From Hydrogenophaga aromaticivorans (GTDB lineage: Bacteria > Pseudomonadota > Gammaproteobacteria > Burkholderiales > Burkholderiaceae_C), in the NCBI RefSeq assembly GCF_013387465.1, contig NZ_VYGV01000006.1, positions 343,638 through 407,637 on the forward strand: 64,000 bases of DNA, in the 5' to 3' direction. The translations under genes were made by a program, and so were the position numbers. Below, in pieces: positions 10,704-24,975 of the stretch. Below the pieces are notes generated by a model. That model saw only the letters and a list, made by a program, of their open reading frames with translations, was not told the origin of the DNA and made no database searches. Position 1 is the first letter of the stretch. Each line of letters starts with the position of its first letter.

Positions 10704-13700
10704 TCAGACGGATTCCAGCATGCCGGCAGCGGACTCCATGTCCACCGCGACGATACGCGAAACGCCCTGCTCCTGCATGGTCACGCCGATCAATTGTTCG
10801 GCCATTTCCATGGCGATCTTGTTGTGGCTGATGAACAGGAACTGGGTGCCCTGCTTGCTCATGCTGGTCACGAGGCGGGCGTAACGCTCGGTGTTGGCGT
10901 CGTCCAGCGGCGCGTCCACCTCGTCGAGCAGGCAGAACGGCGCCGGGTTGAGCTGGAAGATGGCGAACACCAGCGCGATGGCGGTGAGCGCCTTTTCGCC
11001 GCCCGAGAGCAGGTGGATGGTCTGGTTCTTCTTGCCGGGCGGCTGCGCCAACACCTGCACGCCCGCGTCCAGGATTTCCTCGCCGGTCATCACCAGCCGG
11101 GCGTTGCCGCCGCCGAACAGCTCGGGGAACATGCGGCCGAAGTGCTCGTTGACGGTGTTGAAGGTGCTGCCCAGCAGGTCGCGGGTCTCGGCATCGATCT
11201 TCTTGATCGCGTCTTCCAGCGTGGTCATGGCTTCGACCAGGTCGGCCGACTGCGCATCGAGGAAGGTCTTGCGCTCGCGTGCGGCGGTGAGTTCGTCCAG
11301 CGCCGCGAGGTTCACAGCACCCAGCGCCTGGATCTCGCGGTGCATGCGGTCGATCTCGCCTTGCAGGCCCGTCAAGCGCACATTGCCTTCGGTGATGCTC
11401 TGCGCCACCGCGGCCAGATCGGCCTGCGCTTCTTCGAGCTGCTGGCTGTACTGCTCCACCCCCAGGCGCGCGGCCTGTTCCTTGAGCTGGAAGTCCGTGA
11501 TGCGCTGGCGCAGCGGGTCGAGTTCGCGCTCCAGCTTCAGGCGGTGCTCGTCGCTGGCGCGCAGCTTCATCGTGAGGTCGTCGTACTGGCTGCGCAGGGC
11601 GCCCAGGGTCTGCTCACGTTCGAGCTTGACGGCCAGCACGTTCTGCAGCCCGGCCTCGGCGGCGGCGGCGCTCAGGCGGGCCAGCTCTTCGGCGGCCCGC
11701 CGCTCTTCGTCGGCGAGCGATTTTTCCTGCGAGGCCGCGGTTTCCAACGAACGCTGCAGCTCCCCCTGACGGGCCTGCAGGCTGCGCAAGGTGAAGGTGG
11801 CCTCCTGCGCGCTGCGCTCCAGCGAGCGCTGCTGCTCGCGCGCCGCGTTCAAAGCGCGCTCGGCATCGATCACCTTGTCGTCGAACTGGGCGTGGCGCTC
11901 CTGGCAGTCGGCGAGCTGCATGTCCAGCTCTTCGAAGCGGGCCTCGGCCGTCACACGGCGCTCCTGCAGATCTTCGAGTTGCGCGTCCACCTCGGCCAGG
12001 TCGGCGGCAATCTGCTCGCTGCGCGCGCGGGTCTGTTCGGCCAATTGCGTCAGGCGCAGGGCCTCGACCTGCAGCTCGTGGGCCTTGCCACGCGTTTCGG
12101 CGCCTTCGCGGCGCGCGCTCACGAGCCGCTGCGAAGCATCGCTGTAGGCGGCTTCGGCGCGCACGAGCGCGGTCCGGGCCTGCTCGGCGATCAGCGCCTG
12201 GGCCCGCAGCTCTTTCTCAAGGTGTTCAATTTCCTGCGCACGCGCCAGCAGGCCCGCCTGCTCGCTGTCGGGTGCGTAGAAGCTCACGCTGTGGGCACTG
12301 ACCGCGTGGCCGCTGGGCACGTAGATCACTTCGCCGGCCTGCAGCTGGGCGCGCTGCGCCATCGCTTCGTCCAGGCTGGCCGCCGTCAGGCAACCCTGCA
12401 ACCAGTCACCCAGCAGGGCCTTCTGCCCGGCGTCGTTCAGGCGCAGCCAGTCGGCCAGGGGTTTGAGCCCGCTGCCGCTGGCGCTGCCCGACGCCACGGC
12501 GGACGGGCTGTAAAACGCGAGTTTCGCGGGCGGGGCATCGTTGCCGAACGAACGCACCATCTCCAGCCGCGACACTTCGAGCGCGCCCAGGCGCTCGCGC
12601 AGCGCGGCTTCGAGCGCGTTTTCCCAGCCGGTCTCGATGTGGATGCGGCTCCACAGGCCCTGCAGGCCATCGAGCCCGTGCTTCGCCAGCCAGGGCTGCA
12701 GCTTGCCGTCGGTCTTGACCTTCTCCTGCAGCGCCTTGAGCGCCTCCATGCGGGCCGACAGGTCGGCCTGTTTCGCGGATTCCTGGTTCACCGCCTGCTG
12801 GGCGGCGCGGCGGTCATCGTCGAGCTGGGGCACGCTGTCCTGCAGCTCGTGCAACACCGCGTCGGCCAGTTCGGCGGCTTCCTGCGCCACCACCAGCTGG
12901 CTCTGCGCGTCGAGCAGGCGGGCCTCGTCGGGCGCGGCCAGGGCGTTGCGGTCGGCGGCCAGGCGTTCGCGGCGCTGGTTGAGCTGGCGGCTCTGTTCTT
13001 CGATGTTGCGCTGCTCGGCGGCCAGCACCTGGATCTGCTGCTGCACCTGGGTGACGCTGCCACGCTGTTCGTTGGCGCGGTTCTGCGCCTGGCGCAGGCC
13101 GTCTTCCAGCGCGGGCAGGGCCGCGCCCTGCTCTTCGCCCTGGGCGGCGAGCACCACCGACTTTTCTTCGGCCTCGACCATGGCTTCGGCCAGCTGCTCC
13201 AGCTCCACGCCGGCGTCCTGGCTGCGCGTGGTCCACGAGGCCATCTGTTCCTTCAACTGCACCAGCCGCTGTTCGACCCGGGTGCGGCCTTCGATCACGA
13301 AACGGATCTCGGCTTCCAGCTTGCCCACCTCGGCGCTGGCTTCGTAGAGCTTGCCCTGCGCCTGGTTGACCTGGTCGCCCGCGGCGTAGTGCGCCTGGCG
13401 GATGGTTTCCAGCTCGGACTCGACCCGGCGCAGGTCGGCGGTGCGCGATTCCAGGTCGTTCAGCGCCTGGGCCGCATCGGTCTTGACCTTGATCTGGTCG
13501 GCCTCGGCCTCGCTGCGTTTCAGGAACCAGAGCTGGTGCTGCTTGAGCGTGGCGCCGGCCTGCAGGGTGTTGTAGCGCGCGGCGACCTCGGCCTGCTTTT
13601 CCAGCTTGTCGAGGTTGGCGTTGAGTTCGCGCAGGATGTCTTCTACGCGGGTCAGGTTCTCGCGCGTGTCGGCCAGGCGGTTGGCCGTTTCGCGGCGGCG

Positions 13701-14225
13701 TTCCTTGTATTTGGAGACCCCGGCGGCTTCTTCGAGGAACAGGCGCAGCTCTTCGGGCTTGCTCTCGATGATGCGGCTGATCGTGCCCTGGCCGATGATG
13801 GCGTAGGCGCGCGGGCCGAGGCCGGTGCCGAGGAACACGTCCTGCACGTCGCGGCGGCGCACCGGCTGGTTGTTGATGTAGTAGCTGCTGGTGCCGTCGC
13901 GCGTGAGCACGCGCTTGACGGCGATTTCCAGGAACTGGCCCCACTGACCACCCGCGCGGTGGTCGGCGTTGTCAAACACCAGCTCGACGCTGGAGCGGCT
14001 GGCCGGCTTGCGGTTGTTGGTGCCGTTGAAGATCACGTCCTGCATGGACTCGCCACGCAGCTCGGACGCCTTGCTCTCGCCCAGCACCCAGCGCACCGCG
14101 TCCATGATGTTGGACTTGCCGCAGCCGTTGGGCCCCACCACGCCCACCAGTTGCCCGGGCAGCATGAAGTTGGTCGGCTCGGCGAAGGACTTGAAGCCCG
14201 ATAACTTGATCGAATTGAGGCGCAC
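10704..14225 (-). CDS. smc: Chromosome segregation protein SMC
   Basis: 1173 residues, full SMC length. The Walker A motif GPNGCGKSN is at residues 31-39. Two long coiled-coil arms flank a hinge around residues 500-650. The C-terminal ABC signature LLSGGEKALTAIALVFAIF and Walker B LLDEVDAPLDDANTERY close the ATPase head. SMC dimers with ScpA and ScpB compact and segregate the chromosome. It is the first gene of smc-zipA-ligA and diverges from dapC. A very long antisense open frame covers it, an artefact of high GC content. Confidence 0.97.
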   Translation of the reverse strand: MRLNSIKLSGFKSFAEPTNFMLPGQLVGVVGPNGCGKSNIMDAVRWVLGESKASELRGESMQDVIFNGTNNRKPASRSSVELVFDNADHRAGGQWGQFLEIAVKRVLTRDGTSSYYINNQPVRRRDVQDVFLGTGLGPRAYAIIGQGTISRIIESKPEELRLFLEEAAGVSKYKERRRETANRLADTRENLTRVEDILRELNANLDKLEKQAEVAARYNTLQAGATLKQHQLWFLKRSEAEADQIKVKTDAAQALNDLESRTADLRRVESELETIRQAHYAAGDQVNQAQGKLYEASAEVGKLEAEIRFVIEGRTRVEQRLVQLKEQMASWTTRSQDAGVELEQLAEAMVEAEEKSVVLAAQGEEQGAALPALEDGLRQAQNRANEQRGSVTQVQQQIQVLAAEQRNIEEQSRQLNQRRERLAADRNALAAPDEARLLDAQSQLVVAQEAAELADAVLHELQDSVPQLDDDRRAAQQAVNQESAKQADLSARMEALKALQEKVKTDGKLQPWLAKHGLDGLQGLWSRIHIETGWENALEAALRERLGALEVSRLEMVRSFGNDAPPAKLAFYSPSAVASGSASGSGLKPLADWLRLNDAGQKALLGDWLQGCLTAASLDEAMAQRAQLQAGEVIYVPSGHAVSAHSVSFYAPDSEQAGLLARAQEIEHLEKELRAQALIAEQARTALVRAEAAYSDASQRLVSARREGAETRGKAHELQVEALRLTQLAEQTRARSEQIAADLAEVDAQLEDLQERRVTAEARFEELDMQLADCQERHAQFDDKVIDAERALNAAREQQRSLERSAQEATFTLRSLQARQGELQRSLETAASQEKSLADEERRAAEELARLSAAAAEAGLQNVLAVKLEREQTLGALRSQYDDLTMKLRASDEHRLKLERELDPLRQRITDFQLKEQAARLGVEQYSQQLEEAQADLAAVAQSITEGNVRLTGLQGEIDRMHREIQALGAVNLAALDELTAARERKTFLDAQSADLVEAMTTLEDAIKKIDAETRDLLGSTFNTVNEHFGRMFPELFGGGNARLVMTGEEILDAGVQVLAQPPGKKNQTIHLLSGGEKALTAIALVFAIFQLNPAPFCLLDEVDAPLDDANTERYARLVTSMSKQGTQFLFISHNKIAMEMAEQLIGVTMQEQGVSRIVAVDMESAAGMLESV

Positions 14226-14374
14226 GGGAATTCGGTCGCGGGAAGCTAACTGTTTGATTTGTAACGATAATCCTCCCCCGAGCGGGGCCGGACCGCAAGC
14301 CGCATGATACCGTGTCCGCCTGGCCTTGAGCCCGTCCCGGGAGGGCCTGAAGCGGCCTTGGGATAATCGGCGCC

Positions 14375-15598
14375 ATGAATCCCAAGTTGTCCCTCCTGCA
14401 GCCCTACCCGTTCGAGCGGCTGCGCCAGCTGTTTGCGGGCGTCACACCCAACCCGGCCTACCGCGCCATCAGCCTGGGCATCGGCGAACCGAAACACGCC
14501 ACACCCCAGATGCTCAAGGACGCGCTGGCCGCCGCGTTGGACACCGGTCTGGCCGGCTACCCCGCCACCGCCGGCGAGCCAGCGCTGCGCGAAGCCTGTG
14601 CGGCCTGGCTGCAGCGGCGCTACGGCGTCACCGTGAGCCCCGCCAACCAGGTGTTGCCGGTGAACGGTTCGCGCGAGGCGCTGTTTGCCTTCGCCCAGAC
14701 GGTGCTGGACCCGACCCAAGCCGGTGCCACGCTGGTGTTTCCCAATCCGTTCTACCAGATCTACGAAGGCGCGGCCCTGCTGGGTGGCGCCCAGCCGTAC
14801 TACGTGCCCAGCGTGCCGTCGCGCAACTTCGCGGTGGACTGGGACAGCGTGCCGGAAGACGTCTGGGCCCGCACGCAGCTCATCTTCGTCTGCTCGCCCG
14901 GCAACCCGACCGGCGCCGTGATGCCGCTGGACGAGTGGGCAAAGCTGTTCGAACTGAGCGACCGCCACGGCTTCGTGATCGCCTCCGACGAGTGCTACTC
15001 CGAAATCTACTTCCGCGACGAACCGCCGCTGGGTGGGCTGGAAGCGGCGGTGAAGCTCGGACGCACCGACTTCAAGAACCTCATGATGTTCACCAGCCTG
15101 TCCAAGCGCAGCAACGTGCCCGGGTTGCGCAGCGGTTTTGTGGCCGGAGATGCGGCGCTGATCAAGGCCTTCCTGCTCTACCGCACCTACCACGGTGGCG
15201 CCATGAGCCCGGCGGTGCAGGCCGCCAGCGTGGCCGCCTGGGGCGACGAAGACCACGTGATCGACAACCGCCGGCAATACCGGGAGAAATTTGCCCAGGT
15301 CACGCCGCTGCTGGCCTCGGTGATGGAGGTGGCCTTGCCCGACGCGGCGTTCTACCTCTGGGCCGGCGTTCCTGAGGCCTTCAATCACCGGATTCCGGGC
15401 CTGAGTGCCGACGAAGCGTTCGCCCGCGAGTTGCTGGCTCAATACAATGTGACGGTTCTGCCCGGCAGCTACCTGGCTCGCGAGGCCCAGGGTGTCAATC
15501 CGGGCCGCGGCCGGGTGCGCATGGCCCTGGTGGCCGAACCCGCCGAATGCCTGGAAGCCGCCGGCCGCATCGTCGAGTTCCTCTCGCCGCGCGCCTGA
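14375..15598 (+). CDS. dapC: N-succinyl-L,L-diaminopimelate aminotransferase
   Basis: 407 residues, class I/II PLP aminotransferase fold. The PLP lysine is in [17 protein letters not shown]. The cofactor-binding [20 protein letters not shown] and C-terminal [11 protein letters not shown] (substrate-carboxylate Arg) are all visible. The start [12 protein letters not shown] is typical of DapC of betaproteobacteria. dapD follows 46 bp downstream and dapE lies beyond the pilus ATPase gene, so three genes for the succinylase branch of lysine and peptidoglycan precursor synthesis sit together. Confidence 0.94.
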   Translation: MNPKLSLLQPYPFERLRQLFAGVTPNPAYRAISLGIGEPKHATPQMLKDALAAALDTGLAGYPATAGEPALREACAAWLQRRYGVTVSPANQVLPVNGSREALFAFAQTVLDPTQAGATLVFPNPFYQIYEGAALLGGAQPYYVPSVPSRNFAVDWDSVPEDVWARTQLIFVCSPGNPTGAVMPLDEWAKLFELSDRHGFVIASDECYSEIYFRDEPPLGGLEAAVKLGRTDFKNLMMFTSLSKRSNVPGLRSGFVAGDAALIKAFLLYRTYHGGAMSPAVQAASVAAWGDEDHVIDNRRQYREKFAQVTPLLASVMEVALPDAAFYLWAGVPEAFNHRIPGLSADEAFARELLAQYNVTVLPGSYLAREAQGVNPGRGRVRMALVAEPAECLEAAGRIVEFLSPRA

Positions 15599-15644
15599 GA
15601 CCCCTTTCCGTTCCATCCAACTCTTTCTGACCGTTCGAGACAAC

Positions 15645-16469
15645 ATGACCCAACAACTGCAAACCCTGATCGACAACGCCTGGGACCAGCGCGCCGACCT
15701 GTCCCCCGCCTCCGCACCCAAGGAAGTGCTGGACGCCGTGGAGCACGTGATCAGCGAACTCAACACCGGCAAGCTGCGCGTCGCCACCCGCGAAGGCGTG
15801 GGCCAGTGGACGGTGCACCAGTGGATCAAGAAAGCTGTGCTGCTGTCGTTCCGCCTGAAAGACAACGAGATGATGGGCAGTGGCGACCTGGCCTTCTACG
15901 ACAAGGTGCCCACCAAGTTCGCCCACCTGAGCGAAGCCGAGATGAAGGCCACCGGCGTGCGCGTGGTGCCACCGGCCGTGGCCCGCCGCGGCAGCTTCAT
16001 CGCCAAGGGCGCGATCCTGATGCCCAGCTACGTGAACATCGGCGCTTACGTCGACGAGAACACCATGGTCGACACCTGGGCCACCGTCGGCTCCTGTGCC
16101 CAGATCGGCAAGAACGTGCACCTGTCCGGTGGCGTCGGCATCGGCGGCGTGCTGGAGCCGCTGCAGGCCGGCCCCACCATCATCGAAGACAACTGTTTCA
16201 TCGGCGCCCGCTCCGAAGTGGTCGAAGGCGTGGTGATCGAAGAAAACTCGGTGATCTCCATGGGCGTCTACATCGGCCAGAGCACCCCGATCTACGACCG
16301 GACGACCGATACCGTGAGCTACGGTCGCGTGCCGTCCGGTTCGGTGGTGATCAGCGGCAGCCTGCCCAAGGACGGCGGCAAATACAGCCTGTACGCGGCC
16401 ATCATCGTCAAGCGCGTGGATGCGCAGACGCGATCGAAGACCAGCCTGAACGACTTGTTGAGGGATTGA
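15645..16469 (+). CDS. dapD: 2,3,4,5-tetrahydropyridine-2,6-dicarboxylate N-succinyltransferase
   Basis: 274 residues, exactly the family length. The left-handed beta-helix hexapeptide repeats run through [20 protein letters not shown] and later [20 protein letters not shown]. The enzyme transfers succinyl from succinyl-CoA to tetrahydrodipicolinate, the committing step of the succinylase pathway. The start follows the dapC stop closely and opens [13 protein letters not shown], as in other DapD proteins; longer in-frame starts overlap dapC. Confidence 0.96.
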   Translation: MTQQLQTLIDNAWDQRADLSPASAPKEVLDAVEHVISELNTGKLRVATREGVGQWTVHQWIKKAVLLSFRLKDNEMMGSGDLAFYDKVPTKFAHLSEAEMKATGVRVVPPAVARRGSFIAKGAILMPSYVNIGAYVDENTMVDTWATVGSCAQIGKNVHLSGGVGIGGVLEPLQAGPTIIEDNCFIGARSEVVEGVVIEENSVISMGVYIGQSTPIYDRTTDTVSYGRVPSGSVVISGSLPKDGGKYSLYAAIIVKRVDAQTRSKTSLNDLLRD

Positions 16470-16473
16470 GTCC

Positions 16474-16550
16474 CCCCTGCGCCGCTTCGCGTCTTCCCCC
16501 CGGGGGGACAACACCTGCGGCCCGGCGAAGCCGGTTCCGCGGTGTTCTGG
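16474..16550. repeat. G/C-rich intergenic repeat (copy C)
   Basis: Directly after dapD: CCCCCCTGCGCCGCTTCGCG, then CCCCCCGGGGGG, then CGGCCCGGCGAAGCCGG. The C-run/G-run hairpin and the CGGCCCGGCG tail match copy A at 7.3 kb. It probably also acts as the 3' stem for dapD. No coding sequence is apparent in the dapD to pilU gap. Confidence 0.55.
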
Positions 16551-16605
16551 GTTTGGGCACTCTCGCCGATGAGATTTTCTGTTTTGAGTTCTTGAAAGGT
16601 CTGGC

Positions 16606-18938
<2,333 letters not shown>

Positions 18939-18942
18939 ACCC

Positions 18943-19832
18943 ATGACTCTGCAAGACCTGCTCGCCGGGGCCACGGCACGCCTCGAAGCCGCCCATCTGG
19001 CCTATGGCCACGGCACCACCAACGCCCGCGACGAAGCCGCCTGGCTCGTGCTGTGGCAACTTCATCTACCGCTGGACGGCGACCTGGAAGAGATGGCCGA
19101 AACGCCCGTCTCTGACGAAGACGCGCTGGCCGTGGCCGAGCTGATCACACGCCGCATCGAGACCCGCCAACCGGCCGCCTACCTCACGCACGAAGCCTGG
19201 CTGCAGGGGGTGCCGTTTTATGTGGATCAGCGCGCCATCGTGCCGCGCAGCTTCATCGCAGAGCTGATCGCCGACGGCGGCTTCGACGCCTGGCTGGGCG
19301 AACACACGACCCGCGTGCTGGACCTGTGCACCGGCAACGGCAGTCTCGCTGTGCTGGCGGCCCTGGCCTGGCCGCAGGTGCAAGTGACCGGCGCCGACCT
19401 CTCCACCGATGCTCTGGCGGTAGCCCGCATCAACGTCGACCAGCACGGCCTGCAGGACCGGATCACGCTCATCGAGTCCGACGGGCTCAAAGCCTGCCCC
19501 GGCCCCTGGGATCTGGTGCTGTGCAACCCGCCCTATGTCAACGCGCAGAGCATGGACGCCCTGCCCGCCGAATACCGCGCCGAGCCCGCACTCGCGCTGG
19601 CGGGCGGTGTCGACGGCATGGACTTCATCCGCACCCTCTTGCAAGACCTGCCCTCGCGCCTGTCGCCCCACGGCGTGCTGGTGCTCGAAATCGGCAACGA
19701 ACGCGAACACTTCGAAACCGCGTTCCCGCAACTCGAAGCCGTGTGGCTGTCCACCAGCGCCGGCGACGACCAGGTCCTTCTTCTCACCTCCGAATCCCTT
19801 TCGGCAATGGCCCAGCCGCCAGCGCCCCGCCC

Positions 19833-19836
<4 letters not shown>
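18943..19836 (+). CDS. prmB: 50S ribosomal protein L3 glutamine methyltransferase
   Basis: 297 residues. N-terminal helical domain, then the SAM-binding Rossmann domain with VLDLCTGNGSLAVLAAL and the amide-recognising NPPY motif in LVLCNPPYVNAQSM. The FYVDQRAIVPRSFIAEL segment distinguishes PrmB from PrmC. It methylates a glutamine of ribosomal protein L3. ATG 18943 was preferred because the earlier in-frame start lies inside dapE. The stop overlaps the next start (ATGA). Confidence 0.92.
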
Positions 19837-21839
<2,003 letters not shown>

Positions 21840-21992
21840 CAAGCGCTCGTTCTGTCTGCGGAATGCACGGCGCAGTGACGGCGTTCACAGGCAGGCGTGC
21901 TGCAAGAGAGCGGTGGGAGCGGACAGGCGGGCTTGACGCTACAGTGGGCACCTTACCTTGTTCAACCCGGCACATCGAAAGGCAGTCCGCAC

Positions 21993-22238
21993 ATGTCCAT
22001 CCTGATCACCCTCTTCATTGGCCTGATCGCGGGCTTCGTCGCCCGCGCCATCAAACCCGGCGACGACAACATGGGCTGGATCATGACCGCCTTGCTGGGC
22101 GTGGCAGGCTCGTTCCTCGCGAGCTATGGGGGCGCAGCACTGGGCCTCTACGCCCCGGGACAAGCCGCGGGATTCATCGCCTCGGTGGTGGGCGCCGTGA
22201 TCCTGCTCGTGGTCGTCGGCCTGATCCGGAAGAAGTGA
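21993..22238 (+). CDS. GlsB/YeaQ/YmgE-family small membrane protein
   Basis: 81 residues, almost entirely hydrophobic, with three predicted membrane helices and the family pattern IGLIAGFVARAIKPGDD near the start and GxGxxG-like turns between helices. AAAGG lies about 10 nt upstream of the chosen ATG. The family is often called transglycosylase-associated and is induced by stress in enterics, but a molecular role is not established. Confidence 0.88.
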   Translation: MSILITLFIGLIAGFVARAIKPGDDNMGWIMTALLGVAGSFLASYGGAALGLYAPGQAAGFIASVVGAVILLVVVGLIRKK

Positions 22239-22317
22239 ACCTTTGATCCTGCGGTGTTTCAACGTGGGCCTTTCAGGTGGTCCAGCACGGTTTGATAAAC
22301 GCGCAGGGATCGCTCCT

Positions 22318-22953
22318 TCAGCTGGCCTCGATCTGACCGAGCAGGTGCTCGGTATCGCCGTACACCACATGACCGCCCAGCAGCCGGTCGCCTGACGCGC
22401 TGTGCACCACCAAGGCCGGTACACCCTGCACGCCCAGCAACCGCATCAGGCGGCGCGCCTGGCCCAGACGCGCCGCGTTGCGCTCCATCAGCTCGGCGTC
22501 GGCCGCCGCCAGCCGGTCGGCCGCTGCAACCAGACCCAGACCGCGCAGCAGCACGCCGACCACCAGTGCGTTCCCGGTGTCCAGACCGTCCACGTAGCGG
22601 GCCTCCTGAAACGTCTTCAACGCGTCAAGTTCGCGCTGCGGTTCGGTCAATGACACCGCGGTGAGGGCCCGTGTCATGGCCGCCGAATCGAAGGGGCTGC
22701 CGTGGCGGCCCAGCACGTTCTGGCGGTAAGCCTCGGTGAAGCGCTGGCCCGTGAGTTGGGCGATGCGCAGGTCGTTCGACCAGGCGAATTCGGCAAAGGC
22801 CGCGTCCATGCGGCGGCCACCATCGGCAAACAGCCCCGTCGGTGCCAGTTCCAGCGTGACGCCGCTTTGCTGCCCCAGCTTTTGCACCGCGGGCGAAGCG
22901 CCATAGCACCAGCCGCACAGGGGATCGAACAGATAGGTGACGGTGGTGCTCAT
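22318..22953 (-). CDS. DsbA-family (FrnE-like) thioredoxin-fold protein, cytoplasmic
   Basis: 211 residues with the redox motif C13-GWC16 in FDPLCGWCYGASP right after the first beta strand, a helical insertion, and a cis-proline loop GVPALVV near residue 180. No signal peptide is present, so it is probably cytoplasmic, unlike true DsbA. The upstream metallo-beta-lactamase-fold gene ends 12 bp before its start, so the two are co-transcribed. Substrate is unknown. Confidence 0.85.
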   Translation of the reverse strand: MSTTVTYLFDPLCGWCYGASPAVQKLGQQSGVTLELAPTGLFADGGRRMDAAFAEFAWSNDLRIAQLTGQRFTEAYRQNVLGRHGSPFDSAAMTRALTAVSLTEPQRELDALKTFQEARYVDGLDTGNALVVGVLLRGLGLVAAADRLAAADAELMERNAARLGQARRLMRLLGVQGVPALVVHSASGDRLLGGHVVYGDTEHLLGQIEAS

Positions 22954-22965
22954 GGCTTTATCTCT

Positions 22966-23832
22966 TCACCACTTCATTTCGCCTTTGTTGACCTTGGCGC
23001 CGATGTCCAGCGACATCGCACCGTCGGTCACCTGCGGGTAGGCTTTCTTCATGGCGTCGATCAGTTCGGCGCTGCTCTTGCTGGCGGCCAGGTTCTTCTC
23101 GAAGGTCTGCAGGTAGTCCTTGGTGAAGGTGATGGCGCTGGCGTCCACGGCGGAGCCGGCCTTCATGTGGCCGGGCACCACCAGCTCGGGCTTGAGCGCG
23201 GCCATCTCGTCCAGCTGGGCCACCCAGGCAGCGCGCTCGGCGGCGCTTTGCGTGTCGGCGGTCCAGACGTGCATGTTGCCGAAGACACCGATGTCGCCCA
23301 CCACGGCCTTGATCGACGGGATCCAGGCGTAGGGGCGGTGGGCCAGCAGGCCTTGCGTGCCGCGGATTTCAATGGTCTGGCCTTCCAGCTTCAGGCTGTT
23401 GCCTTCCAGTGCGCGCGGCGCCACAGGTTTGCGCGGAGCGTTGGCGCCCATCTTGGGGCCCCAGAACGCCACCTTGCCCGCCATCTTGGCGTTGAGTTTT
23501 TCCAGCACGGCGGGCGTGCTCACCACGTCGGCCTGGGGGAAGATTTCCTTGAGCGTTTCGACGCCGAAGTAGTAGTCCGGGTCGGCCTGGCTCACGTAGA
23601 TGGTGGTGAGCTGCTTGCCGCTGTCGAGCACATTGGCGGCGATGCGCAGGGCGTCGGCGCGGGTGAAGCCGGCGTCGATCACCATGGCTTCTTTTTCGCC
23701 ATAGACCAGGGTCGAGTTGACGTTGAAGCTGTTGCCGGCGGCGTTGTAGACCTTGACGGTCAGCGGCTGGGCGGCCTGGGCGCTGGTGAAGGCGATGGCC
23801 AGCGAGGCGGCGATGACGGTGGTGCGGATCAT
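22966..23832 (-). CDS. Exported metallo-beta-lactamase-fold protein with degenerate metal site
   Basis: 288 residues. A Sec signal peptide ends near TSAQA. The MBL fold is recognisable from MVIDAGFTRADALRI and the final VVPGHM loop. The canonical HxHxDH metal motif is replaced: residues 81-90 read SQADPDYYFG, so Gln82, Asp84 and Tyr87 sit where histidines are expected; only Asp86 is kept. The start with AGGAG seven bases upstream was preferred over a longer frame beginning in the promoter. It may be an enzyme with altered metal use or a non-catalytic binding protein. A LysR gene is divergent. Confidence 0.85.
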   Translation of the reverse strand: MIRTTVIAASLAIAFTSAQAAQPLTVKVYNAAGNSFNVNSTLVYGEKEAMVIDAGFTRADALRIAANVLDSGKQLTTIYVSQADPDYYFGVETLKEIFPQADVVSTPAVLEKLNAKMAGKVAFWGPKMGANAPRKPVAPRALEGNSLKLEGQTIEIRGTQGLLAHRPYAWIPSIKAVVGDIGVFGNMHVWTADTQSAAERAAWVAQLDEMAALKPELVVPGHMKAGSAVDASAITFTKDYLQTFEKNLAASKSSAELIDAMKKAYPQVTDGAMSLDIGAKVNKGEMKW

Positions 23833-23891
23833 GGAAGGCTCCTGTGGGATGTGTTTAAGGTGGCACTGTTCAGCGCTGGAACGAACTGTAA

Positions 23892-23951
23892 TTTCAATAT
23901 CCGAACAGATAAACCGCATAATCCGGCCATATATGTTTCAATATCAGAGCA
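23892..23951. promoter_or_regulatory. Direct repeat in the lysR/MBL divergent region, candidate operator
   Basis: TTTCAATATCCGAACA at 23892-23907 and TTTCAATATCAGAGCA at 23936-23951 match at 14 of 16 positions and are 44 bp apart, close to four helical turns. The second copy ends five bases before the LysR start codon. The region is A/T-rich compared with its surroundings. Placement suits autoregulation of the LysR gene and control of the divergent operon. Confidence 0.5.
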
Positions 23952-23955
23952 AATC

Positions 23956-24846
23956 ATGGACCGGTTGACCGCCATGCGCGTGTTTGTGGCGGTGACCGAG
24001 AGCGGCAGCTTCAGCGCCACGGCCGACAAGCTGGAGATGTCGCGCGCCATGGTCACGCGCCATGTGGGCGCGCTGGAGCAGTGGCTGGGTGCGCGCCTGC
24101 TGCAGCGCACCACCCGCAGCGTCACGCTTACCGACGCGGGCGAGACCTGCCTGCGCCGCAGCCAGCAGATGCTGGCGCTGATGGACGACGTGGAGCAGGA
24201 AACCAGCCGCCACGACACGGCGCTGCGTGGGCAACTGCGCGTCACCTGCAGCATCTCCTTCGCTTACGCGCAACTGGCCGCCGCGATGGCCGACTTCCTG
24301 AAGTTGCACCCGCAGCTGAAGATCGACCTGAACGCCAGCGAGGGCGCGCTCAACCTGGTCGAGACCCGCATCGACCTGGCCATCCGCATCAGCGCCGAGC
24401 CCGACCCCGCGCTGATCGGCCGCGTGCTGGCGCCCTGCGCTTCGGTGCTGGTGGCCTCGCCCGCGTACCTGGCCGAGCACGGTGTGCCACAGGTTCCGGC
24501 CGATCTGGAAACCCACCGCTGCCTGAGTTTTGCCAACTTCGGCAAAAGCACCTGGGCGCTCAGCCGGGGCGAGGAGCACCGTCAGGTGCATGTGCGCAGC
24601 CAGCTCAGCGCCAACGAGGCCACCGCCCTGCTGCAGGCCGCCTTGGCGGGCGGTGGCGTGGCCCTGCAGCCCACCTACCTGGCCAACCCCCACCTGGCCG
24701 ACGGCAGTCTTTTGGCGGTGCTACCGGACTGGAAACCACCGGACATGGCGATCTATGCGCTCTACCCGTCACGCAAGCACTTGTCGCCCGCCGTGCGCGC
24801 CCTGCTGGATTTTCTGGTGCAACGGTTTGCCACCCCGCGCTGGTAG
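23956..24846 (+). CDS. LysR-family transcriptional regulator
   Basis: 296 residues. The N-terminal winged helix-turn-helix (residues 1-60) reads FVAVTESGSFSATADKLEMS then VTRHVGALEQWLGARLLQRTTR, followed by a linker helix and a periplasmic-binding-protein-like effector domain (about 90-290). It belongs to the large group with an EMSRAMVTRHV recognition helix. Divergent orientation predicts regulation of the MBL-fold and DsbA-like genes. Effector unknown. Confidence 0.93.
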   Translation: MDRLTAMRVFVAVTESGSFSATADKLEMSRAMVTRHVGALEQWLGARLLQRTTRSVTLTDAGETCLRRSQQMLALMDDVEQETSRHDTALRGQLRVTCSISFAYAQLAAAMADFLKLHPQLKIDLNASEGALNLVETRIDLAIRISAEPDPALIGRVLAPCASVLVASPAYLAEHGVPQVPADLETHRCLSFANFGKSTWALSRGEEHRQVHVRSQLSANEATALLQAALAGGGVALQPTYLANPHLADGSLLAVLPDWKPPDMAIYALYPSRKHLSPAVRALLDFLVQRFATPRW

Positions 24847-24921
24847 CACTGCGCGAATCCGGCTTTTTGGCGGGTGCACTCAAGATAAAACGGGCACGGG
24901 CTGGTGACGCGACCAGAAATG

Positions 24922-24955
24922 AAAAAGCCTGCTACCGAATCAGTAGCAGGCTTTT
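24922..24955 (-). terminator. Rho-independent terminator of the tRNA-Lys transcript
   Basis: On the minus strand AAAAGCCTGCTAC, a 7-nt loop and GTAGCAGGCTTTTT form a strong stem ending in a T-run, about 20 bp beyond the second tRNA. The T-run on the other side also allows it to end the LysR transcript. Confidence 0.85.
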
Positions 24956-24975
24956 CAACTCCCGCGAGGGGAATC

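Noticed and set aside
10647..14204. 1185-codon open frame antisense to smc
   Set aside because: It is fully covered by the real smc gene and has a His/Gln/Gly-rich composition typical of the complement of high-GC coding sequence.
22318..24846. DsbA-like/MBL/LysR cluster as a new defence or toxin system
   Set aside because: All three have ordinary metabolic-type features, a Sec signal and a LysR regulator; only the metal motif is unusual, and it is reported as such.
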